Shown: piece after piece, positions 5,734-10,787 of the stretch
How the letters are laid out: the number at the start of each line of letters is the position of its first letter
Position numbering within the stretch: position 1 is the stretch's first letter
Assembly: GCA_900546385.1 (NCBI GenBank)
Contig: URCT01000082.1
Coordinates: 1 to 12,008, forward strand
Direction of reading: 5' to 3'
Origin: an uncultured Eubacteriales bacterium
GTDB taxonomy: Bacteria; Bacillota; Clostridia; Oscillospirales; CAG-382
DNA length: 12,008 nucleotides
Position numbers and translations under genes: made by a program
Notes under the pieces: generated by a model
The model's database searches: none
What the model saw: the letters and a program-made list of their open reading frames with translations, nothing else
Told to the model about the DNA's origin: nothing

Positions 5734-6903
5734 ATGGCAAACACAAACAAAATCAATCTTGCCGATCTTGAAAGGATTGCGCGAGAACAGGGTCTTCCGG
5801 CGTTAGACAATCAGATTTCGAAAGAGCCGTCTCCACTTTTGGAAAAAATCGGCAAGCCGGCGCTTACGTCTTCGAAAATTGACGTTATTACGACGGTCGG
5901 CATTAACGGCGGTTTCGGCTTTATAGCGAAAAACAAGGACATTCCGGAAAACGGCGAGTGTTTTTGCCTTGATGTAGTGGAGATGTGCGACACGATTGAA
6001 ATTTCTAACAAGGATTTGATTCTTGGTGTTGGTGACAAGGGTGTCGACCTGCTTCTTAACGAAATGCAGGGCTTCAAGGACCTTGCGGTATGGAACGTTG
6101 GACGCAGTCTTTTCGGCAACGGAAAAGGCGTTCTTTGCAACGTTTCGGCACTTTCTTCTGCCGGAAATACCATTACGGTCGATTCGGTGAAGCATTTGAA
6201 GGAAGGCATGAAGGTTGACTTCTATGCGGCAAATGCGGCGGTTGGTTCGACTCCGGCACACACCGGCAAGCGCATTTTGGGTATTGACCGCAAGAACAAG
6301 AAAATCACGATTGACGGTTCTGCAATTACGGTTGCGGCCGGTTTTATCACGGTACAGGGTTCTTACGGACGCGAGATTTTCGGTCTTGGTGCGTTCTTTG
6401 ATCCCTCGATTACGTCGATTTACGGTGTAACCAAGAGTGGAAACAATTGGCTTGTTCCGGAAGAATATGACGCGACGAGCGGCATTACCGACACGCTTAT
6501 TTCCAAGGCGGTACGCGAAGCACAGGAATACCGCAATTCCAAGACTGACATGATTCTGTGCGGTAAGACGGCATATAATGCGTATGTGGACTACATGAAG
6601 GAATCCAAGACGCAGATCACCGACACGCAGAATTTCTGGGGTGGTGTTTCGGGTCTTAACATTGTTGCCGACGGTCGAAAGGTTGTTCTTGTGCGCGAGC
6701 AGCATGTCGCCGACAATGAGATGATCGGTGTGGACACGACCAAACTCAAGTTCTACAAGACGCAGATGGACTTCATTTCGAAAGACAGCGGCATTTTTGA
6801 ACGTGTTAGCAACAGTTCGGTCTTCCAGGCAGTTCTCGGCTTCTACGGCAATCTGTTTTGTGAGAATCCGGGCGGTCTTTTCAAGATAAACAACGTTGGC
6901 TGA
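5734..6903 (+). CDS. Solitary HK97-fold phage major capsid protein
   Basis: This 389-residue protein looks like a phage major capsid protein of the HK97 fold. A short N-arm (1-45) is followed by a P-domain with a long helix (about 100-130, VDLLLNEMQGFKDLAVWNVG). A beta-rich inserted domain follows at about 143-210, with the repeated pattern NTITVDSVKHLKEGMKVDFY and KKITIDGSAITV, of the kind seen in several tailed-phage coat proteins. The A-domain spans about 250-345, and the end YGNLFCENPGGLFKI resembles the usual capsid terminus. AAGGAG sits 9 bases before the ATG. The gene has no neighbouring terminase, portal, protease, scaffold or tail gene; flanks are DUF1275 and tRNA-Ser. It is intact and without frameshift. 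It could be a prophage relic, a satellite part, or a domesticated encapsulin-like shell. No scaffold-like N-terminal extension is seen. Confidence 0.75.
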   Translation: MANTNKINLADLERIAREQGLPALDNQISKEPSPLLEKIGKPALTSSKIDVITTVGINGGFGFIAKNKDIPENGECFCLDVVEMCDTIEISNKDLILGVGDKGVDLLLNEMQGFKDLAVWNVGRSLFGNGKGVLCNVSALSSAGNTITVDSVKHLKEGMKVDFYAANAAVGSTPAHTGKRILGIDRKNKKITIDGSAITVAAGFITVQGSYGREIFGLGAFFDPSITSIYGVTKSGNNWLVPEEYDATSGITDTLISKAVREAQEYRNSKTDMILCGKTAYNAYVDYMKESKTQITDTQNFWGGVSGLNIVADGRKVVLVREQHVADNEMIGVDTTKLKFYKTQMDFISKDSGIFERVSNSSVFQAVLGFYGNLFCENPGGLFKINNVG

Positions 6904-6941
6904 ACTTTGTCGTGTCATCTTTCATTTCAACTTTTCGTCCA

Positions 6942-6981
6942 AAATACCGGATTTTAGTCCGAAATGCCGGATTTTAGTCCG
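6942..6981 (+). repeat. Two 20-base tandem repeats with internal hairpins
   Basis: The unit AAATRCCGGATTTTAGTCCG occurs twice head to tail (6942-6961 and 6962-6981), differing at one base. Each contains CCGGA...TCCGR able to form a small stem. Partial copies flank the pair (CGTCCAA before, GGAATCTCGG after). It lies about 40 bases after the capsid stop. Function unknown. Confidence 0.75.
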
Positions 6982-7033
6982 GAATCTCGGCCGAATAAAA
7001 GAACGTGAAACCCACATGGTTAAGCCAAAAACA

Positions 7034-7062
7034 AAGAAAACCGCTTATTCAGCGGTTTTCTT
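7034..7062. terminator. Bidirectional terminator between the capsid gene and tRNA-Ser
   Basis: AAGAAAACCGCT (7034-7045) and AGCGGTTTTCTT (7051-7062) form a perfect 12-bp stem with a 5-base loop. T-rich sequence follows on both strands, so it can end the capsid transcript (+) and the tRNA-Ser transcript (-). Confidence 0.8.
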
Positions 7063-7065
7063 ATT

Positions 7066-7157
7066 TGGCGGAGAAGGAGAGATTCGAACTCTCGAACCGC
7101 TTTTAACGGTTACACGATTTCCAATCGTGCGCGCTCGACCAGCTACGCGACTTCTCC
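7066..7157 (-). tRNA. tRNA-Ser (anticodon GGA)
   Basis: The minus strand folds as a class II tRNA. The acceptor stem GGAGAAG/CTTCTCC is perfect, the anticodon stem CACGA/TCGTG encloses TTGGAAA with anticodon GGA, a long variable arm (around TAACCGTTAAAAGCGGTTCG) is typical of serine tRNA, and the T arm has GTTCGAATC. Discriminator G and CCA are encoded (7066-7068 is the CCA). It reads UCC and UCU codons. Its 3' end faces the capsid gene, the side on which mobile elements integrate at tRNA genes. Confidence 0.95.
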
Positions 7158-7204
7158 ATAGGATCGAATAGATTGTTTCTGACGCTTTCCGCGACAGCTT
7201 TTAT

Positions 7205-7233
7205 AGTATAACATAGACTTTTGCGTTTGTCAA
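7205..7233 (-). promoter_or_regulatory. Sigma-A promoter of tRNA-Ser
   Basis: On the minus strand TTGACA (7228-7233) and TATACT (7205-7210) are 17 bases apart with an extended TG before the -10 box. Confidence 0.9.
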
Positions 7234-7340
7234 TGGTTTTTGCAATATTTCTTTGTTGCTATTTTTCGACATTTTTATTGCTTGCCGCGGCAAACACGTA
7301 TAAAAATATTGTATACATGAAAGAAAATTGCCGAAAGCCC

Positions 7341-7369
7341 TTGACAAATCACTGAAAATGTTATATAAT
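7341..7369 (+). promoter_or_regulatory. Sigma-A promoter of the rpsF-ssb-rpsR operon
   Basis: TTGACA (7341-7346) and TATAAT (7364-7369) are 17 bases apart. Transcription from near 7376 gives a leader of about 100 bases before the S6 start codon. Confidence 0.9.
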
Positions 7370-7425
7370 TCTATTTCGTGGAAAGGTTTTCATACGAACT
7401 TAATTGTCTGAAGATGATGACTTTT

Positions 7426-7470
7426 CCTCCTTACTCCGACTTACTTCGGGGTCATATGTCCAAAAGGAGG
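7426..7470 (+). promoter_or_regulatory. Putative S6:S18-responsive leader hairpin masking the rpsF ribosome site
   Basis: CCTCCTT (7426-7432) is complementary to AAGGAGG (7464-7470), the ribosome site of rpsF. Inside, CTCCGA (7434-7439) can pair with TCGGGG (7446-7451), and an unpaired or bulged CCG (7436-7438) is available in alternative folds. A CCG-containing hairpin before rpsF is the published type of S6:S18 autoregulatory site in many bacteria. The base pairing is seen directly; the ligand is inferred from the family. Confidence 0.6.
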
Positions 7471-7478
7471 TGCAGGAA

Positions 7479-7775
7479 ATGGAACTTACGTCTAAGTACG
7501 AAACAGTTTTCATCGTGAATCCTGATTTTACCGAGGAGAATGCAAAAGGTCTTCTTGATAAATTCACCGGACTTATCACGGAAAACGGCGGTGCAGTGGA
7601 CAAGGTCGACGAATGGAACAAGCGCAGACTTGCGTATCCGATCGAAGACTATACGGACGGCTACTATTATGTCGTTGCGTTCACCGCTCCGGCAGAAGTA
7701 CCGGCGGAGCTTGACCGTGTGTTTAACATCACCGACGGTATTCTCCGTTCCATCATTGTAAAGCTCGAAAAGTAA
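7479..7775 (+). CDS. rpsF: 30S ribosomal protein S6
   Basis: This 98-residue protein matches S6 in length and motifs: KYETVFIVNPDFTEENAKGL at the start, WNKRRLAYPIEDYTDGYYYV in the middle, and LDRVFNITDGILRSIIVKLE at the end. S6 binds S18 and 16S rRNA in the platform of the small subunit. The ATG at 7479 has AAAGGAGG 8 bases upstream; an open frame to 7404 is leader sequence. It is the first gene of the rpsF-ssb-rpsR operon, 24 bases ahead of ssb, and its leader carries a hairpin that hides the ribosome site, pointing to translational feedback by S6 and S18. Confidence 0.97.
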   Translation: MELTSKYETVFIVNPDFTEENAKGLLDKFTGLITENGGAVDKVDEWNKRRLAYPIEDYTDGYYYVVAFTAPAEVPAELDRVFNITDGILRSIIVKLEK

Positions 7776-7799
7776 TCTCGGGCGAAAGGAGTGCGCAGT

Positions 7800-8267
7800 A
7801 TGGCAGGCTATGGCTTTAATAAAGTCATTCTCATCGGCAACTTAACAGCTGATCCGGAATTGAAGATGACTCAGACGGGCATTCCCGTGACATCCTTCCG
7901 AATTGCCGTAGGGCGCCGTTATGCAAAGGAAACAGATGAAGTAAAGGCAGATTTTATCGATATCGTCTGCTGGCGCAAATCTGCGGAATTTGTGTCAAAA
8001 TATTTCAACAAAGGTAAAAAAATCCTTGTTGAAGGACAGCTTCAGACCAGATCCTATACCGCAAACGACGGATCCAAACGCTATGTCACCGAAGTTGTGG
8101 CCGATAACGTATCGTTTGTTGAGAGTGCCGGTTCCGGCGCATCGCGCGATCGCTCGGAGGGCACCTATTACGGCGGCGAGCCGCTTCCGACCCAGTTGCC
8201 ACAACAGCCGCGCGTATCGGAAGCAAATTTTGAAGAAGTTGCTGCGGAAGACGATCTTCCGTTCTGA
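7800..8267 (+). CDS. ssb: Single-stranded DNA-binding protein
   Basis: This 155-residue protein has the SSB OB-fold in residues 1 to about 110 (NKVILIGNLTADPELKMTQT, then FIDIVCWRKSAEFVSKYFNK and KKILVEGQLQTRSY) and a flexible Gln/Pro/Ser-rich linker. The acidic C-terminal tip ends in EDDLPF, the site that recruits replication and repair partners; the more usual form is DDDIPF. The start is the ATG at 7800, 8 bases after AAAGGAG; an in-frame GTG at 7791 overlaps the ribosome site and is rejected. Its position between rpsF and rpsR is the classic bacterial arrangement and links SSB supply to ribosome synthesis. Confidence 0.97.
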   Translation: MAGYGFNKVILIGNLTADPELKMTQTGIPVTSFRIAVGRRYAKETDEVKADFIDIVCWRKSAEFVSKYFNKGKKILVEGQLQTRSYTANDGSKRYVTEVVADNVSFVESAGSGASRDRSEGTYYGGEPLPTQLPQQPRVSEANFEEVAAEDDLPF

Positions 8268-8274
8268 GGCAAAA

Positions 8275-8299
8275 CAGCAAATGAACGTTTGCTGATTTT
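8275..8299 (+). promoter_or_regulatory. Hairpin between ssb and rpsR
   Basis: CAGCAAA (8275-8281) and TTTGCTG (8288-8294) form a 7-bp stem with a 6-base loop, followed by ATTTT. It sits in the ssb-rpsR gap, just before the rpsR ribosome site, and may be an intra-operon attenuator or processing site. The rpsR SD (AAGGAGG) is left free. Confidence 0.5.
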
Positions 8300-8317
8300 A
8301 TAAGGAGGTATATTCGT

Positions 8318-8605
8318 ATGGACGCCAATAAAGAAGCAGTTGTGGAGCAGGCTGCGACATCGACCGCTCCGGCTCAAAAGCCTTTCCGCCCCGGCAAAAA
8401 GCGCAAGAAGGTTTGCAATTTCTGCGTGGAAAAGACGGAATCGATTGATTTCAAGGACGTTGCAAAGCTTCGCAAGTACGTTTCCGAAAGAAGCAAGATT
8501 CTTCCCAGAAGAATCACCGGTACTTGCGCAAAGCACCAGAGAGAACTTACGCTTGCCATCAAACGTGCAAGACACATCGCTCTGCTGCCGTATATCAGCG
8601 ACTAA
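8318..8605 (+). CDS. rpsR: 30S ribosomal protein S18
   Basis: This 95-residue protein has the S18 core from residue 30 onward: CNFCVEKTESIDFKDVAKLR, then SERSKILPRRITGTCAKHQR and AIKRARHIALLPY at the C-terminus. The N-terminus is extended by about 20 low-complexity residues rich in Ala, Thr and Pro. Cys33, Cys36, Cys70 and His73 are placed as in the zinc-binding (C+) form of S18; this is inferred from spacing only. AAGGAGG stands about 9 bases before the ATG. It is the last gene of the operon and ends before a strong terminator. S18 partners S6 in the subunit platform and in the proposed leader control. Confidence 0.97.
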   Translation: MDANKEAVVEQAATSTAPAQKPFRPGKKRKKVCNFCVEKTESIDFKDVAKLRKYVSERSKILPRRITGTCAKHQRELTLAIKRARHIALLPYISD

Positions 8606-8611
8606 GTTTTC

Positions 8612-8638
8612 AAGTGCGCTTTCGGGCGCACTTTTTTT
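8612..8638 (+). terminator. Terminator of the rpsF-ssb-rpsR operon
   Basis: AAGTGCGC (8612-8619) and GCGCACTT (8626-8633) form a perfect 8-bp stem with a 6-base loop and run into seven T. Confidence 0.9.
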
Positions 8639-8680
8639 ATGCTTGTGAGGTGAGGTGCCATTAAAAAAGAATTTCACATT

Positions 8681-9511
8681 TTGGAAATGGAAGATGGCGT
8701 ATCCGTGAAGGAGTACGTCCGCAGCGTTCTCGGCTTTTCGGCACGCACCTTAAAAAATGCTAAATATAACGGTGCTATCACGGTAAACGGCGTTTCGGTC
8801 CACACCAATCATGTGCTGAAAGCCGGAGATGTATTGACGCTCGTTATTCCGGAAAGCACTTCCGAATCGGTCGTGCCGCAGGACATTCCCATCGAGATAC
8901 TGTGCGAAACCGAAGACTTTTTGATCGTTAATAAGCCGAGCGGCATGGCCTCACATCCAACGCTTACCCATAAGGACGGCACGCTCGCCAACGCCGTTAT
9001 GCACTACTATCGGCGTATTCCGTTTACCTTCCGGCTCTTGACGCGTCTTGATGCGGATACGACCGGCGCGTGCGTGATTGCCAAAAATGCTTGCTTTGCC
9101 GGTCTTTTTTCGTCACTGCAGCCGGTAAAGACCTACAACGCGTTATGCGTCGGTACGCCTACACCGGAGTTTGGAAAAATCGATGCGCCGATTGCACGGG
9201 CCGATGATAGTATCATCAAGAGAAAAATCGATTGTTCCGGCAAGCCGGCACAGACGCTTTATCGGACACTTGCGCACAAAAACGGGCTGTCACTTGTCGA
9301 AGCAATTCCGCTTACCGGGCGAACGCATCAAATCCGACTCCACTTGGCACACATTGGCTGTCCGCTATACGGCGACTTTTTGTATGGCACGGAGATCCCG
9401 GGTGAGCGCACACGCTTGCACTGTCGGAAAGTTGCGTTTTCTTTGCCGCAAAGTGATACTGTTTTTGAAATCGAGGCTCCGCTGCCGCCGGATTTTCAAA
9501 AGCTAATGTGA
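8681..9511 (+). CDS. RluA-family rRNA/tRNA pseudouridine synthase
   Basis: The 276-residue frame has an N-terminal S4-like RNA-binding domain (about 8-55, KEYVRSVLGFSARTLKNAKY and ITVNG) and an RluA catalytic domain. Motifs are EDFLIVNKPSGMASHP, LLTRLDADTTGACVIAKN with catalytic Asp124 (commonly HRLDxxTSG; His is replaced by Thr here), and LTGRTHQIRLHLAHIGCPLY. It isomerises uridine in rRNA or tRNA; which site is unknown. The start is uncertain: TTG at 8681 and ATG at 8687 lack a good ribosome site, whereas a GAGGTGAGG sequence at 8647-8655 fits an ATT at 8660 that keeps the frame and adds IKKEFHI. No own promoter is seen, so read-through past the rpsR terminator is likely. Confidence 0.9.
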   Translation: MEMEDGVSVKEYVRSVLGFSARTLKNAKYNGAITVNGVSVHTNHVLKAGDVLTLVIPESTSESVVPQDIPIEILCETEDFLIVNKPSGMASHPTLTHKDGTLANAVMHYYRRIPFTFRLLTRLDADTTGACVIAKNACFAGLFSSLQPVKTYNALCVGTPTPEFGKIDAPIARADDSIIKRKIDCSGKPAQTLYRTLAHKNGLSLVEAIPLTGRTHQIRLHLAHIGCPLYGDFLYGTEIPGERTRLHCRKVAFSLPQSDTVFEIEAPLPPDFQKLM

Positions 9512-9558
9512 ATAAAAGAACCGGTATTTGTGAAAAAAACGGATTTTTGAAAAAACTC

Positions 9559-9587
9559 TTGACAAGCGGAAGTCTTTTGTTTATACT
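9559..9587 (+). promoter_or_regulatory. Sigma-A promoter of the Gfo/Idh/MocA gene
   Basis: TTGACA (9559-9564) and TATACT (9582-9587) are 17 bases apart, giving a leader of about 80 bases. No clear terminator for the preceding rluA-type gene is visible between 9512 and 9558. Confidence 0.9.
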
Positions 9588-9672
9588 AATATGAGTGGAG
9601 AATGATAAATTTTCCACAGAATCCAATTTGCACTCTGCGCGTTTTCCGCGCGGCGGAAAGGAAGTTATCACC

Positions 9673-10719
9673 ATGAAAAAGAATTTAGTCGTCATCGGTT
9701 ACGGCGGAATGGGTACCTGGCACACGCAGCACGCTTTGAAAAGTGATGTTGTGGAGCTTGCCGGTATTTATGATATTAAAGAAGAAAAATGCGCTTTGGC
9801 TAGAGAACGCGGCATTTTTGCTTACGACTCTCTTGATGCTGTATTAAATGACCCGAAAGTGGATCTTGTGACGGTAGCCATTCCGAACGATTCGCATAAG
9901 GAAGTGGTTATCAAGGCATTAGAAGCCGGCAAAAACGTCATCTGCGAAAAGCCGGTTGCGATGAATCTTGCCGAGCTTGATGAAATGATTGCCGCGGCCG
10001 AAAAGAGCGGCAAGGTGTTCTCGGTGCATCAGAATCGCCGCTTCGACGTCGATTTCCTTGCCATGAAGCATTTGAAGGAAACCGGTGAGTTAGGCGAGTT
10101 TATCAACATCGAGTCCCGTATCCACGGTTCGCGCGGTATTCCGAGCGACTGGCGCGGCGAAAAGGAACATGGCGGCGGTATGGTGCTTGACTGGGGCGTT
10201 CACCTCATCGACCAGATCCTTCAGATTTTTGATGAAAAGATCGAAAAAATCTATTGCACCTTTGACCATATTACCAATAAAGAAGTCGACGACGGCTTCA
10301 AGCTCAACATCTACTTTGAGGGCGGCAAGAGTGCGCTCATTGAAGTCGGTACATACAATTTCATCGCTATGCCGCGTTTTTACCTGCGCGCCCAAAAGGG
10401 CAGTGCCATGATTACCGACTGGCGCGAAAACTGCAAGGTTGCAAAGTGCAAGCATTGGCATGAGAGCGAAGTCATTCCGGTTCAGACGGCTGCCGGTCTT
10501 ACCAAGACCATGGCACCGCGCGACAGCATTACCATGGACGAATACGAGCTGGAGAAGCCGGCAAGCGACGTACACGATTATTATCGCAACTTCTGCGCCG
10601 CCATCGACGGCAAAGCCACACAGCTTGTGACGCATCCGCAAATGCGCCGCGTGATGAAAGTCATGGAAGCTTGCTTCGAATCGGATAAGTGCGGACAGGT
10701 CATTCCGTTTAACGAATAA
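9673..10719 (+). CDS. Gfo/Idh/MocA-family NAD(P)-dependent oxidoreductase
   Basis: This 348-residue protein begins with the dinucleotide-binding fold KNLVVIGYGGMGTWH (GxGGxG at 9-14), an acidic residue after strand 2 (IYDIKEE), the family motif VICEKPVAMN (EKP at 92-94, catalytic Lys93), and the C-terminal substrate domain with GGGMVLDWGVHLID (Asp174 and His177, equivalent to the catalytic pair). Such enzymes oxidise or reduce sugars, inositols and related compounds; the substrate cannot be read here. The ATG at 9673 has AGGA about 10 bases upstream; the frame is open to 9595 but that part overlaps the leader. It is transcribed from its own promoter, ends at a strong terminator, and is followed by a flippase in the same reading frame. 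Confidence 0.92.
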   Translation: MKKNLVVIGYGGMGTWHTQHALKSDVVELAGIYDIKEEKCALARERGIFAYDSLDAVLNDPKVDLVTVAIPNDSHKEVVIKALEAGKNVICEKPVAMNLAELDEMIAAAEKSGKVFSVHQNRRFDVDFLAMKHLKETGELGEFINIESRIHGSRGIPSDWRGEKEHGGGMVLDWGVHLIDQILQIFDEKIEKIYCTFDHITNKEVDDGFKLNIYFEGGKSALIEVGTYNFIAMPRFYLRAQKGSAMITDWRENCKVAKCKHWHESEVIPVQTAAGLTKTMAPRDSITMDEYELEKPASDVHDYYRNFCAAIDGKATQLVTHPQMRRVMKVMEACFESDKCGQVIPFNE

Positions 10720-10746
10720 TTCGGAATTCCATTCATCATAACAGCC

Positions 10747-10787
10747 AAAATCCCTTCATACATTAAGGTGTATGGAGGGATTTTTTT
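10747..10787 (+). terminator. Strong terminator after the oxidoreductase gene, overlapping the flippase ribosome site
   Basis: AATCCCTTCATACA (10749-10762) pairs with TGTATGGAGGGATT (10769-10782), one G-T pair, followed by seven T (10781-10787). The 3' arm holds GGAGGG (10774-10779), the apparent ribosome site of the next gene. Confidence 0.88.

Larger units (their letters stand above)
7158..7478. other. Intergenic region between tRNA-Ser and rpsF
   Basis: These 321 bases hold the tRNA-Ser promoter (7205-7233, -), a perfect 12-base palindrome TTGCCGCGGCAA (7282-7293), the rpsF promoter (7341-7369, +) and the rpsF leader with its RBS-masking hairpin. No coding signal is seen. Confidence 0.7.

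Noticed and set aside
5803..6918. Long minus-strand open frame (371 codons) opposite the capsid gene
   Set aside because: Its product is Asn/Arg-rich without recognisable domains, no ribosome site or promoter fits, and the plus-strand gene has clear family motifs. It is a codon-bias shadow.
6942..6981. CRISPR-like array
   Set aside because: The two 20-base units are directly adjacent with no spacers, and no cas gene is present.
9512..9558. Terminator for the RluA-type gene
   Set aside because: Some complementarity exists around CCGGT and ACGGATTTTTG, but no stable stem of adequate length was found.
10090..10641. Minus-strand open frame (183 codons) inside the oxidoreductase gene
   Set aside because: It lies entirely within a well-supported gene, has no ribosome site and no recognisable domain.
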